NCBI GenBank assembly: GCA_014218235.1
Contig: CM024755.1
Span: 76,306,631-76,370,630, forward strand
DNA: 64,000 nucleotides
Source of the DNA: Colocasia esculenta
Taxonomy: Eukaryota > Streptophyta > Magnoliopsida > Alismatales > Araceae
Direction of reading: 5' to 3'
Part shown: positions 11,886 to 23,994 of the stretch, in pieces
How the letters are laid out: each line of letters starts with the position of its first letter
Position numbering within the stretch: the first letter of the stretch is position 1
The notes under the pieces: generated by a model
What the model was told of the DNA's origin: nothing
Seen by the model: the letters and a program-made list of their open reading frames with translations, nothing else
Database searches by the model: none
Position numbers and translations under genes: made by a program

Positions 11886-12905
11886 ATCTTGCAAGGAAGT
11901 GAATCAGACTAAAAGGTTGGTGTCTCGGTAAACAAAGGATGTGGAGATTTGATAAAAGGACCATCTCCAAGGATAGGAATTCTAGCAAGACATACGAATG
12001 AGTTAGGCTAGAAACAAGTGAAGAATCATCTGAGAGACAAGTGTGTGGAAAAGGGAGGATGATCTACCAGTGTAATTACAACTGCAACCCAACGGTAGGG
12101 TTCTCGGCATTGCCAAGTAGGACTTTTGACTAGTTTCTGGTGTTGTCTGAGTCAAAGGAGTCGTAATATGATAGTTGAATCAGGAAAATCTCACAACTGA
12201 AGTCCGTCGGGACCCACTGACATAATCATGACATTTGTCCAATCAGGGGGTTGTGAAGACAAAAGACATTGATTGTACTCTCAAAGGATTATCAAAGATT
12301 CTAACTTGAATCATTGTTTGGAAAGCTGGAAGTCTAGAATTAAGCTCATGACTAGAGAACGGTTCACATGAACTCAATAAGACTGGTTGACTAGAATGAT
12401 AGCTCAATGATATACTCGGTGGGACTGTTTGGGATTGCTTGGGGAATGGGCAACAAAGGCCCGATATCAGCTTTGATATTCAGGAAGGTGGTGCTGATTT
12501 GGTTGGCCACTTGAGCTGGGTGCCACACAGTAATTGAGGAAAATCTCCATTTTTTTAAGTTAGTAAGAGAATGTTAGTAGTGAAATCTTAAATGCATGTT
12601 GGTGTGTGTTTCCTATCTAAAATGCAAATTAGAACCAGAGGAAAATTCTAAGGCCAAATAAATAACTGAGAGATCGCAAACCCATCATAGTTTTTGGTAA
12701 AGGGGAACTCTGGGTTCACGATCGCCAAGTTATTCGCCTCTGGTGACTAAACCTATGTTGGACATACCTGTGCAACACTCAAGGTCACATGAGTGTTCTC
12801 AGATTTGAAGCATCACCTATGTTTAAATATCCTGCAAAATAACTCGAAACAGAAGATGAGAAATAACGGCCATATGAATGAGAGAGCTTGGAAATTTTGC
12901 CATGG
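11886..12905. other. Non-coding spacer between LTR and PMD gene
   Basis: I see no protein-like frame here. It is probably 3' untranslated sequence of the element whose LTR ends at 11864, or promoter sequence for the plus-strand PMD gene that follows. Confidence 0.4.
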
Positions 12906-13029
12906 TTGACGTCCAGATCGATTACCGTCAACTCACAGTTGACGTCAACATAGGGTGCTGTCTACCACATTAGACATCCACAGATGTTGCCGTCAATAGT
13001 TCACTGATGTCAAACGATGTTGACGTTAA
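12906..13029. repeat. Second eight-site TTGACGTCAA-like array, upstream of PMD gene 1
   Basis: Sites start at 12906, 12922, 12939, 12955, 12971, 12987, 13004 and 13020, with steps 16,17,16,16,16,17,16, the same series as in the LTR array. Perfect copy at 12939; degenerate copies at 12955 and 12971. The array ends 32 bp before the first ATG of the PMD gene. Confidence 0.78.
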
Positions 13030-13061
13030 CCTACCAGCAGATTGAATCGAAAAAATAGCAA

Positions 13062-14448
13062 TTGGAGGCCATTAGGACTCTTTCATCTTCAACCTCCGTC
13101 CTCCCTTCCTCAACTCTGAACCAGAGAACGTTTGGACAACCTGCAGCAGCTACCATGGCCTCTACATCGATTGGAATGTCTATAAGCACGAAACTGGGTG
13201 TTTTGAGTGAAGTTCCGGAGCATTTGTGCACCCGACTGGCCAATGGGGAGGTATGTATCGTCTGTTCTTGCTCTTTCTTGCTGAAAACGCCCCAACCTCT
13301 TCTCATGGTGCTTCTTAGATGTGCAGGATGTGCCTGCCTTCCCTAGCCAGGGCCAGGTACGGGCCTTCTCCTGGATGATCAACTTGGTAAGCGCAATAAC
13401 GATCGACATGAGGAGCTACATTGGGGCATGGAATCTAAGCTTCATGATCGTCCTGGCCAAGAACATGAAGGACATGTGGGGATTTGATGCTCTAGGAGCA
13501 CTCATGGAGCACTGGCATCCACACACACACACATTTGTGTTCCAGGGATTCGAGGCGACCGTGCTGCTGGAGGAGGTGGAGCTATTTCTGGGCTGGAAAC
13601 ACCGCCTGGAGTATGACACGATGACTCCTCTTCTCCCATGGGAAGAGATTCTGGCAGACATTGTGCGGGACAAGAAGGAAGTGTTGAGGATGATGAACAA
13701 GAACGAGATCTTCCTGGACCGATTGGCCTGGTGGTTGATCCAGCACATGAAGGAGGTAGGCAGTGAGAGGGTGACCCGTGGACTGACACTCTGCCTCGCC
13801 AGTGTGTTTTGGTTCCCTACCAGTGATTTCCTCCTATATGAGCATGTGGGAATTCTCTCACTACTGTGGCATGGGCCGTCACTTGCCCCTATAGTGCTGG
13901 CACACCTCTACAGCTCCCTCACTACGATGAGTCTAGGTGGACGCACATGTGGGAGTTTGTTCCTGCTTCAGGTATGGATGGAGGCTCATTTAAAGTTTGA
14001 TTATGCTGAGAAACAACCTACCCCCTCTAGAATTTTTCTTCGGAGTTTAGTGTACTGCAGTAGAGCATGGTATGAGCCAGAGGATGAGATCAAGTGTGTG
14101 ACAGCACACCTGAAGAGCAAAGATGCCTGGCGTGACTACCTTGGCTACTTCCCAGTAAGGACTTCATAATGAGGCCATTGTTCATGAGAACCATTGAGTT
14201 CAGAGTTCGCACCAGGAAGGACAAAGACTTGTGGCTGACTGGTCCTGATCAGATGGTGGTGTACCAGCCACACCGGTGCCAGCATCAGCTAGGAACGGTA
14301 CAGGGAATTCTAGCTTCATCTCACTGCACTACCATGATCATCTTAGGAAGGAATAAGAAGCTGATGAAGAAGGCCAAGAAGACTTGGGAGAAGTACACTG
14401 TGAGCCAAAAGGTGGGACAGGCAGTGCAGGAGAACTGGAAGGACATCC
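13062..14448 (+). pseudogene. PMD/DUF7745-like gene 1, 5' part, split by Sirevirus B
   Basis: The likely start is the ATG at 13062. Exon 1 (13062-13250) ends at an AG|GTATGT donor. An acceptor at 13324-13326 gives exon 2 from 13327 in frame. Exon 2 encodes WNLSFMIVLAKNMKDMWGFD, ALMEHWHPHTHTFVF and LLEEVELFLGW, the 'W...TF.F...E.T..LEEVE.LLG' pattern of plant mobile domain/DUF7745 proteins. VLAHLYSSL and a YQPHRCQHQLG motif follow near the C-terminus, as in that family. PMD proteins of the MAIL1/MAIN group are nuclear and linked to gene expression and transposon silencing; many relatives are carried by transposable elements. The frame shifts near 14160, where the first frame stops with TAA at 14167-14169. 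Sirevirus B was then inserted at 14448/14449. Exon boundaries are predictions. Confidence 0.62.
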
Positions 14449-15114
14449 TGATGCCCAGCTAGCTAGCCCAGAGGGGGGGTGAATGGGTTATTAAAGAAAC
14501 TGATCTTTGATACCTGTTTACTAAAAAATATTACACAACAACTTAAATGAAGGTTAGAGTTAGAGGAAATGAGATAGCAATCACACAAAATACAACCACA
14601 AGACAGTAGGATTTTTATCCTGGTTCGGAACTCCTTTCCACAGGAGACCTACGTCCAGTCCCTGAGAAATACCTCAGGATTTCACTAATCAAGGGTACAG
14701 TCCCCCTTAAGGACACAACAACACCCAGCTCAGCTGGTCTTCCTTCACACCCGAAGGGAACAACACCCTGGATATCACCAGGTCTTCCTTCACACCAGAA
14801 GGGAACAACACCCTGGATACCACCAGGTCTTCCTTCACACCTGAAGGGAACACCACAAAGAGAGGTTTGAAAGACAAGCCCCTAGATTAAACTGCAACAA
14901 GCAATGATCTGAAGGACCTAGCACTGAGAGCAAAGAATCAAAATCTAGGCTCACTCTCAGAACTACACAAGCTCTCTTCAAATGATCTTTCACTAGCTAG
15001 TAGAGAGCAAAAGAGCAAAAGCTAAAAGGAATGAAGTTTTCTGCTCTAAACTTTCTTCAGAAGAATTTGAATGTTTTTCTTGAACGTTGTCTTTTCTTCT
15101 GTTCTTCTGACTTG

Positions 15115-15125
15115 TATATATATAT
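15115..15125 (-). promoter_or_regulatory. Candidate TATA box of Sirevirus B
   Basis: An alternating TATATATATA run with the TCGTWACGA array upstream of it on the minus strand. The same run is in the right LTR near 37821-37832, which would be the active 5' promoter copy. Confidence 0.5.
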
Positions 15126-15606
15126 CTTCAATTTGAAATTTAGACGTTAAAGAGTCTGTTGTCTCTCTTTTCAGTAGTCGTTAGACTGAATGGCATCTGG
15201 AGTCTTGGGAGCTTCTTGTCTATAGTCTTTTGATTACTTGAGCACGCAAAGAGATGAGATCTTCAAAGATATCTGATGGCTATTTGTTTAACGTTGTACC
15301 ATGAAACTAGTTCAGAGGTCTGCACAGATGTCAATCTTAAATAGCAGACAGATAAGTTGTCACTGATGTCAGTTAACGTCAATAGCAATAGTCATGAAAA
15401 TAGTAATGCCAAAAGACTTAAGTCTAAAAGACGTTATCAGAGTAGGCACGATACAAGATGATATGGTCTACATGCAAACAGAGATATGTTCAGATCTCAG
15501 AAATGCAAAAGCATCAGAGAGATGTCTATGTGGACTTTGACTGGTCAATGCTTTAAGATGAATAAGATATCAATATATGAAAACGGTGACTGTATGATTT
15601 ATGAAA

Positions 15607-16603
15607 TCGTTATGAGTCATAGCAAATCGTTATGAGCGCAACAAGTCGTTATAGAAAGTAAATCGTTACAACAAGCAAGTTGTTGCGAGTTCTAATGAAA
15701 TTGTTCTGATAACTTATGAAGTCGTTACGAGAACTAAATAAATCGTTACGGCTACCAAGTCGTTACGAGTTTCAAAGAAATCGTTACGATAACTAAAGAA
15801 ATCGTTACGGCTAGAAAGTCGTTATGAGTTCTAAAGAAATAGTTACGAGAACTAAAGAAATCGTTACGGCTAGCAAGTCGTTATGAGTTCTAAAGAAATC
15901 GTTACGAGAACTAAAAAATCGTTACGGCTAGTAAGTCGTTACGAGTTTCAAAGAAATCATTACGAGAACTAAAGAAATCGTTACGCTACCAAGTCGTTAC
16001 GAGTTTCAAAGAAATCGTTACGAGAACTAAAGAAATCGTTACGGCTAGCAAGTCGTTATGAGTTCTAAAGAAATCGTTACGAGAACTAAAGAAATCGTTA
16101 CGGCTAGCAAGTCGTTATGAGTTCTAAAGAAATCGTTACGAGAACTAAAGAAATCGTTACGGCTAGCAAGTTGTTATGAGTTCTAAAGAAATCATTACGA
16201 GAACTAAAGAAATCGTTACGGCTAGTAAGTCGTTACGAGTTTCAAAGAAATCATTACGAGAACTAAAGAAATCGTTACGCTACCAAGTCGTTACGAGTTT
16301 CAAAGAAATCGTTACGGCTAGCAAGTCGTTATGAGTTCTAAAGAAATCGTTACGAGAACTAAAGAAATCGTTACGGCTAGCAAATCGTTATGAGTTCTAA
16401 AGAAATCGTTACGAGAACTAAAGAAATCGTTACGGCTAGCAAATCGTTATGATTTTATAAAGAAATCAATGCACAAATCCTTATGAATCAATTAGGAAAT
16501 CGATGTGCAAATCGATGTGAAGTTCCTAAAGGAATTGTTATGAAATCACTAGGGAAATCGTTATGAAAACAAATCGTTACGAAGTCTAAAGAAATCGTTA
16601 TGG
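15607..16603. repeat. TCGTWACGA tandem array, left LTR of B
   Basis: About 1 kb of repeated TCGTTACGA or TCGTTATGA sites in AAAGAAA and GGCTAGCAAG spacers. Steps in clean parts are 21, 17 and 21 bp (starts at 15722, 15743, 15760, 15781, 15802, 15819), a composite unit of about 59 bp. The nonamer is a palindrome around a central A/T. Many sites have lost the CpG (TCGTTATGA, TCATTACGA). Confidence 0.85.
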
Positions 16604-16806
16604 TATCGATTTGTTTGCAATTTGGTCAGAAAGGAAATCAATCATAATACTTATAAAATGAGAGTCTTACCTGATTGTCTTGAACTTTCTTTTGCTTTTA
16701 TTTTCTGTCCTTAAGACTCAAGTAATTCATTAGTAATGTTTTGTTAATCATCAAAATTAATATATAAATAAATGAATTATTTTATATGGAGAAAGTTAAG
16801 CCATCA

Positions 16807-16820
16807 ATCTCCCCCTTTTT
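16807..16820 (-). promoter_or_regulatory. Polypurine tract of Sirevirus B
   Basis: The minus strand reads AAAAAGGGGGAGAT immediately before the 3' LTR. A second copy at 16886-16898 fits the multiple-tract signature described for Sireviruses. Confidence 0.88.
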
Positions 16821-17109
16821 GATGATGACAAAATATACTAAACAACATAATGAAAACAACATGTCTTTCAGAGTTGCATTAGTTTTCTCCCCCTTTTTAT
16901 CAATAAGCAAAAAGATAGTCTATGAGACAAAGAAGAGAGAAAGCTTTGTATTAATTAGGAGAAAGATAATACATAGGAGACAAAAGGGAGGCATGCTGGG
17001 AAATGACAGTCCATGCCATGATCTCCATATCTTCAAAAGACTGGCGAAAAACACCAGGAGCAACTGAGAAGGAAGAGCCCATGGCTGGAGAGATCCTCTG
17101 AGTGTAAAG

Positions 17110-20100
17110 CTACCGCAGCTCTTCCAGGAATTCTTCATACTGATCTGGGTCCAAGATGAATCTGAAGTAGGTGCTCTTTCCAAAGCTGACACGATGGAGA
17201 AATCTATCCAGAGAGATTGGATAGAAAATCTTCTGATCAAGCAGATCCTGCTTCAGAGCATAGAAGGCAGTATATCTGGCTGCCCACTGAACATAGATCT
17301 CTTGAATTGGATTTATGGAGTTGAGATCCATGAAGGCTTCGGCTGAGAGAGTGGGCTTATCTTGACGAACCAAGGAACTATTGATGGCTTGTAACTGAAG
17401 ATGGGGTTCCTTGCAGAGTGTTTCCCATATGGTGGGGGTAAGCCTTTCACATTCAGAAATGAGTGGAGCCAAAACTTGAGAGGAAATGCGGCCAGAGTGG
17501 TATTCTCTGAAGATAAACCGCAGAAAGGAAGGCATTCTATTCTACTTAGCTAACATTCTGCCCATCTGCTTAGCAAACATGTTAAAGGCATGGGAGCCTG
17601 CATCTGAGTCAAACACTAGGGAGTGTAGCTTTGGCAGAAGGACTGGAGAGTCAACTTTGAGATCGGCAAAGTCCACTTTGAGGGGAAGATTTACTGGACG
17701 TTCTGATCTCAGCATCACTATGGCTGAATGAAATTGGTAGAACTGTACTTCAGGCAGCTTGTTCAAATAGCAAAAATCACTGTACAGCTGAAAATTCTTG
17801 GCAATACGAATCTCTTTCAAAATAAAGGGTCCCCAAGAGTTCTTATGCTGAATAATGAACCACTCAGAAAGAGTGAGTGGGTGAGCTCGATGGGTAAGAG
17901 ATTCTGCCCTGGCAGTCAAATATTTGTTGTATTGAGCTTTGTTGCCATTGACATTGGCCCACTGATCTTCAGTCTTGAACTCAGTGCCCTCAAAGATTTT
18001 GGATTTTTGAGGGTGGGACAGCTGGATAAGAGGAAGAACAATGTTTAGATGCTCAGAGAGGTTGAGGAAAGGAATACCAAAGATGGTGGAGAGGATGCAC
18101 TTTTGAACATATTCCTTATAAAGGGATCTTCTCTGAGGTTCGAGGGTAAGAGAGTACCAAAGAGGAGGAAATAATGGTGAGGAGGGGATGCTGACAGAGG
18201 ATGATTGTTTCCTCTTTTTCTTGGCAGGACTGGGAGGATCAGTCCTGTGGATATGAGTGGCAGTGGAGAGAATGGTGATAAGGATATTTCTCTCAAAATC
18301 ATCCGGCAGATTTGTGTCAAAGACACCAAGAAGTGAAGGTTTTTCCGAAATGAAATTGACAGAGGAAGGAGGAGTAGGAGGATAGAAGAGGTGTTTGGGA
18401 TTGAAGGATGTAGACGGGTGAACTGGAGTGGTTTGAGTGAGAGGTGAAGAAGGTGAGAATGATGATGGAGCTGAGGTGTGAGAAGGAGTGGGAGAGAAAG
18501 AAGGTTGAGATGAAATGAGAGAGGAAGAAGGTTGGGTGCGAGACAGAGGATGTTTGAGAGTTGGTGCTGGAGGGGCTGTAGAAGGAGATGAAGGTGAAGA
18601 GAGGGTTGGAGTTGCAATAGTAGAAGTGTCAGGGGCCTTGGTAGCTTCAATGGGCTCTTTCCCTTTGGCATGACTTTCTTTGACAACTGAAGAGGGTCCT
18701 GATGACCATGAAGCTTGCACAGATGGCCCTGGTGGCCCTGATGCTTGAGCTGATGGCCCTGCTGGCCGAGACTCTTGAGCTGGAGGCCCTGGTGGCCGGG
18801 GAACAGCAGCTGGTCTGCTCTGAGTAGCTGCAAGAGAAAGTCCAGCACTTGTCCTTGAAAGCACAGATAACATCAATTTCATGTCTGCCATTTCCTTGTT
18901 GAACCATTTCATAGCATTTCTGACTGAGGATAGTTCAGAAGTAGTTGAAGCTTGGCTGGCAATTATTCCTTGGACACTGAACTGCACTGCTGACAGAATC
19001 TCTCCTTGAGCCTTCAACAATTCCAAAACAGGTTTCAGATTGACTTTCCTGTGGCTCTTTCTAAGTTTTCTGTGAACTATCCTCTTGCCTTTCCTCTGAG
19101 GTGCTGGTTCTTCAATAGACTGCTCCCCCTGAGCAGGAGCTTCCTCTTCAACTTCCATTTGCTCCCCCTGAGCAGGAGCTTCCTCTTCAACTGGATCTAC
19201 TGGAGCACTGGACTGCTTCACATGAATTGATTCTTCAATGTGGCCTTCTGCCACAGCTTCTTCCATTTCAATTACACCAGATTGTGAGTCGATTCGAGTG
19301 GTGAGAGCTGATTCAACTAAATTCCTAAGAATTGAGCCAATTATTGAGGTAGGCGTATCACTGGCTTTATCTGCCACTTCCTCCTCAACTACAGAGGCTG
19401 TAAGAGATTCTGGCTGAAATGCTAGTGCTACTGCCTACTGCTCTGCTGCTGACTGAGCTGCTTGCTGCTCTGCTACTGACTCTTCTGCTTGCTGCTGCTC
19501 TGCTGGTGCTACTGCCTACTGCTCTGCTGCTGACTGAGCTGCTTGCTGCTCTGCTACTGACACTTCTGCTTGCTGCTGCTCTGCTGGTGCTACTGATTGC
19601 TAATCTGCTGATAGAGTTACTACTGCCATTTCCTGAACATCAGGAATTTCTACATCACCAATTATGGCCTCTCCCTCGGCCACAATGGTCTTAGACCAAA
19701 CACCTTCAATTACAGAGAAACCACTTTTCTTGAGATTTTTGGACCTTATACACTGGCCCATCTTCTCCACAACTGCCCCAGATAAATCTATTCCAAAATG
19801 TTTGAAAATTTTTGTAAGTAGATGAGCATAGGGCAATGAGACATTTAACTTACTTTTTGTATCCCATATTTGATCTCTGGCAAATTTCATCCTTTCCAAC
19901 ATGACTTGCGCCATATTAATCTCCTTTTGTTGAATCGCCCAAAACATCATATCAGAATCTGCCCTAGTGCACGTTGAGAAGGTGGCACTGCGAGGAACCA
20001 AATTTTGACAGATAATGAAATGAAGAAGACGGTTGTATGCATTCATCTGATTAATATCTAATTTTCCGTCTCTTAGCCTAAACCCTGGACCTATAATGCC

Positions 20101-20493
20101 AAGGCCTTTTGCTTCATCGTTCACTGCGTGAACCCCACTGAATCCAGACGTCTTCACTCCAAACAACATGTGCAACAACTCATGATCGACTTTAATTTGG
20201 ATTCCCTTTACTGATGATACAAGGGATCCATTAGCCTCTAACCTTAAGCACACATAAAATGCTTTCACCAAGTCGGGATAGCTTACCTCGGTGAAAGTGG
20301 CAATTTCCATCCACTGCATCCTTCTCAGAGTTTCTGCTATACTCCCCATGCCATTCTTCTCGAGATTTGGAACATCCACTGCCTTGTTTCCGCATACCTT
20401 TGTCTTCACGAAGGTGAACCTTTCCTGCTGTTCTGCGGACAGGTACTCAGCACTGTAGCCCCCTACACTTCCGGAGATCATCGGAGCGGCCAT
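17110..20493 (-). pseudogene. Sirevirus B ORF3 (plant-transposon-protein-like), about 1,100 codons with stops
   Basis: One frame runs from the ATG at 20493 (MAAPMISGSVGG) to a TGA at 17110, broken only by in-frame stops near 19600, 19510, 19430 and 17540. The N-terminal 250 residues contain AFYVCLRLEANGSLVSSVKG, AYNRLLHFIICQNLVPRSA and LPYAHLLTKIFKHFGI. These align with ORF3 of elements A and C and resemble what I know as the 'putative plant transposon protein' domain. A Gln/Ala/Glu repeat, a Pro/Ser-rich middle and a second globular C-terminal half follow. It lies between pol and the 3' LTR, the position of the env-like gene of SIRE1, but I see no signal peptide or transmembrane segment. Function unknown. 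Confidence 0.65.
19430..19600 (-). repeat. 81-bp tandem repeat coding Gln/Ala/Glu in ORF3 of B
   Basis: Two full copies start at 19430 and 19511 and a partial third at 19592. The period is 81 bp, or 27 codons, so copy-number change keeps the frame. TAG stops (CAG to TAG) occur in the repeats. Confidence 0.85.
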
Positions 20494-20903
20494 GGGTAGA
20501 GAGAAGAAGAACTGTTCTGGAGAAGGGAGATGATGGAAGAGATGGAAGCCCTCGAGGGATTCTTCGCGGGAAGAGGGGAAAGCTTCAAATCTTGCAGAGA
20601 GTCGATGCCGGAATCGTTAGGGCATCGACTTTGGGTGAATAGATAAAGGAGAAAGGGTAAAGGTAGAAGATGAGTCGTTTCTAGAACGATTTGACTAATT
20701 AGAATTATTTTATCGAAAACAGGAAGCGCCAAAAGGCGGTAACGGCAGAAGGCGACAAAAGGGTTTGACGAGTCAAACTGCTTTTAACACAATAGCGGTC
20801 AAGGAAGAGTAAATAAACTGAGTTTTGCTTAAAGTGAGAGAGAGAGAGAAAATTTTCATTTATTCTGAAAATTTTATATGCCATTTTAAATACAGGAATC
20901 TTT
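20494..20903 (-). other. Spacer between pol and ORF3 of B
   Basis: About 400 bp without a coding frame, with a (GA) run near 20838. No palindrome pairs of the kind seen at this place in A and C are evident. Confidence 0.5.
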
Positions 20904-23900
20904 TCACAAATTGCACATCCCTAATTCCCTTCTAAGAGATGTAAATCTCTCTTCAGGTAGGGCTTTTGTGAAGATATCTGCTAGTTGGCTATTTGTATCA
21001 ATAAAGGATATTTCTATATTTCCATTTGCAACATGATCACGAATAAAATGATATCTAACCTCAATATGTTTTGTCCTTGAGTGCTGAACTGGATTCTTGG
21101 TCAGATTAATGGCACTGGTGTTGTCACACAGCAATGGAATTGATTTGATATTTAATCCAAAGTCTTCGAATTGTTGCTTTATCCAAAGCAGTTGTGTACA
21201 GCAACTTCCAGCAGCTACATATTCAGCTTCAGCTGTTGATAGTGCCACTGAGTTTTGTTTCTTTGAAGACCATGATATCAAACATCCTGCAAGAAATTGA
21301 CAACAACCACTGGTGCTCTTTCTATCTATCTTGCATCCAGCATAGTCAGCATCAGAATATCCTACTAAATCTATTTCACATGATTTTGGATACCAAAGAC
21401 CTAAATCATGAGTTCTAGCTAAATATCTAAATATTCTTTTTACAGAAATTAGGTGTGATTCTCTAGGGTCTGCTTGATACCTAGCACACATGCATACACT
21501 AAACAAGATGTCTGGTCTACTTGCTGTTAAATAAAGTAAAGACCCTATCATACCTCTATAGTTCTTTTGATCTACCTTTTTACCATTTTGATCACTGTCC
21601 ATTCTGGTTGATGTGCTCATTGGAGTTGACAGTGGTTTGGCATTATCGAATCCAAACTTCTTCAGGAGTTCCTTGGTGTATTTGGCTTGACAGATGTGGG
21701 TGCCTTCCTTCCCTTGCTTGACTTGCAATCCAAGGAAGTAGTTTAGCTCCCCCATCATACTCATTTCAAATTCTCCCTGCATAAGCTTCTCAAAATACTT
21801 GCAAAGAGATTTGTCAGTAGAACCAAAAATGATATCATCTACATAGATTTGAACTAATAGAATGTGATTGACCTTTGACTTTATGAATAATGTGCTATCT
21901 ACTTTGCCTCTATTGAAACCATGATTTAACAGAAAAGAGCTAAGCCTTTCATACCAGGCTCTAGGTGCTTGTTTTAAACCGTATAATGCCTTATGGAGTT
22001 TGAAAACATGATTAGGAAATTCGGTGTCATCAAAACCTGGAGGTTGTTCAACATACACTTCCTCTTTTATAAAGCCATTTAAGAATGCTGATTTAACATC
22101 CATTTGAAATAATGTCAAGTTTAGAGCTGATGTATATGCAAGTAAGATTCTAATAGCCTCAAGTCTAGCTACAGGTGCATAGGTTTCATCGAAATCTATG
22201 CCTTCCTCTTGAGAATAGCCCTGAGCTACCAATCTGGCCTTGTTTCTTAGGATTACACCAGTTTCATCCAATTTGTTTCTGAACACCCATTTGGTGCCAA
22301 TAACTGGATGATCTGATGGTCTAGGAACAAGTGACCATACTTGGTTTCTCTTGAATTGATTTAATTCATCTTGCATGGCTATTATCCAAGATTCATCAGT
22401 TAAAGCTTCATTGACTGTCTTAGGCTCTATCTGAGAAACAAAGGCTAAATAATCACAAGGGATTACATTACCTCTTGTTCTTACCCCTATGGATGGATCA
22501 CCAATGATATTCTCAAGTGGGTGATCTTTCTTGTATCTCCATTCCTTTGGAAGATTTTCATGAGTAATTTCTTCTTGTTGTAATTCTTCCAGAGGTGGAT
22601 CATCCTTGTCCTCAATTGATGTATCTTTAAGCTTTTTGGACAGTTCATCTGCATCATCATTATCACTATCTACTTCCTTTCTCAAGGAAGGGTTAGTTTC
22701 ATCAAAAATAACATGCACAGTTTGTTCAATTAATAGTGAGCGTTTATTGAAAACTCTATAGCCTCTGGGTTTAGAAGTATACCCCATAAAGATATCTTCA
22801 TCTGACTTAGCATCCAACTTACCAATGTCCCTTTTTCCGTTGTTGTGAATAAAGCAGGGACATCCAAAGATTCTGAAATGACTTATCTTTGGCTTCATTC
22901 CTTTGAACAACTCATATGCAGTCTTTTTCAGTATTGGCCTGATCATTACTCAGTTGACAATGTAACTAGCTGTGTTGACTGCTTCAGCCCAAAAATATCT
23001 TGGTAGCTCATATTTAGAGAGCATGGTTCTTGCCATATCCAAGAGAGTTCTATTCTTCCTCTCAGCTATACCATTTTGCTGTGGTGTCCTTGGTGCTGAG
23101 AAATTGTGCTGAATTCCTTGATCATCACAGAATCTAGCAAACTGTTCATTTTGGAACTCACCACCATGGTCTGATCGAATGGACACAATACTGAACTTCT
23201 GATCTTTCTGGACTTTCTTACTGAAACTGACAAAATTATCAAAACTATCATCTTTATGCTCTAAGAATGATACCCATGTGAATCTTGAGTAGTCATCTAC
23301 TATGACAAATCCAAAATTCTTTCCTCCAAGACTGGTAGTCCTCATTGGTCCAAATAGATCCATATGTAGGAGCTCTAAGGGTTTTGAGGTAGTCATCACT
23401 GTCTTTGACTTGAAGGAACTCTTTGTGTGCTTTCCCTTAGCACAGGGTCTACAAACACTTTCCAATTTTCCATTGACTTTTGGTAGACCTTCCACAAGAT
23501 TCCACCTTCCACAAGATTCCTCTTTCTGAGCTTGTTCAATCCGTCCAAGCTGCAGTGGCCTAGTCTTCTGTGCCACAGCTCAGTTGATTTGTCTTTGCTG
23601 GCTGCCAGACACACATTTTGCTCTTTGAGTTCTTCAAGGTAGGGCACGTACAGATTCTTCTCTCTATTTGCTTCAAAGATGACTGCTCCATCCTTTAGTA
23701 TGCTGCACTTTGATTCTTGAAACTTGATTTGATGACCTCTATCACACAGCTAACTTATACTGATGAGGTTGTGCTTTAATCCTTTGACTAATAGCACATC
23801 TTCTATGACTGTTTTTCCTTTGCTATTTACTGATCCACTGCCTACTACAGTTCCTTTCCCATTATCTCCATAAGTGACTGTTCCTTCTTCAGCTTGGAGA

Positions 23901-23990
23901 TGGGAAAACAGCTTCAGGTTTCTTGTCATGTGCCTTGAACACCCACTATCCAAATACCATTTGGATGCTCGAAGATTAACCTAAAATTAA
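20904..23990 (-). pseudogene. Sirevirus B pol (protease, integrase, RT, RNase H), broken
   Basis: Order from the right: protease (WYLDSGCSRHMT, catalytic DSG), integrase zinc region (LWHRRLGH...CRPCAKGKH), integrase core (LLHMDLFGP, SDHGGEF, QQNGIAERKNRTLL), reverse transcriptase (QMDVKSAFLNG, YVDDIIFG) and RNase H (SDADYAGCKIDRKSTSG, STAEAEYVA, CDNTSAINL). This order, integrase before RT, defines Ty1-copia. The frame is broken by a TAG near 23750, a 17-bp tandem duplication at 23487-23520 and a TGA at about 22950. It ends RRELGMCNL and a stop at 20904. Otherwise it aligns throughout with the intact pol of element A. Confidence 0.92.
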
Positions 23991-23994
23991 GACA

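Larger units (their letters stand above)
14449..16806 (-). repeat. Sirevirus B 3' LTR (left copy)
   Basis: A 2358-bp LTR beginning TGATGCCCAGC and ending CCATCA on the plus strand. It closely matches 37156-39442; the length difference of about 70 bp appears to come mainly from repeat number in the internal array. A stretch at 14745-14850 repeats a 'CAGGTCTTCCTTCACACC' unit three times. A TATA run lies at 15115-15125. Confidence 0.9.

Noticed and set aside
14167..14171. TAATG overlap between two frames of PMD gene 1 as a coupled stop-restart
   Set aside because: Termination-reinitiation coupling is not expected in a nuclear plant gene; a frameshift or unrecognised small intron is simpler.
18045..18848. 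267-codon Leu/Pro/His-rich frame on the minus strand
   Set aside because: It is a shadow frame of the Pro/Ser-rich part of ORF3 of Sirevirus B, which has the conserved blocks on both sides.
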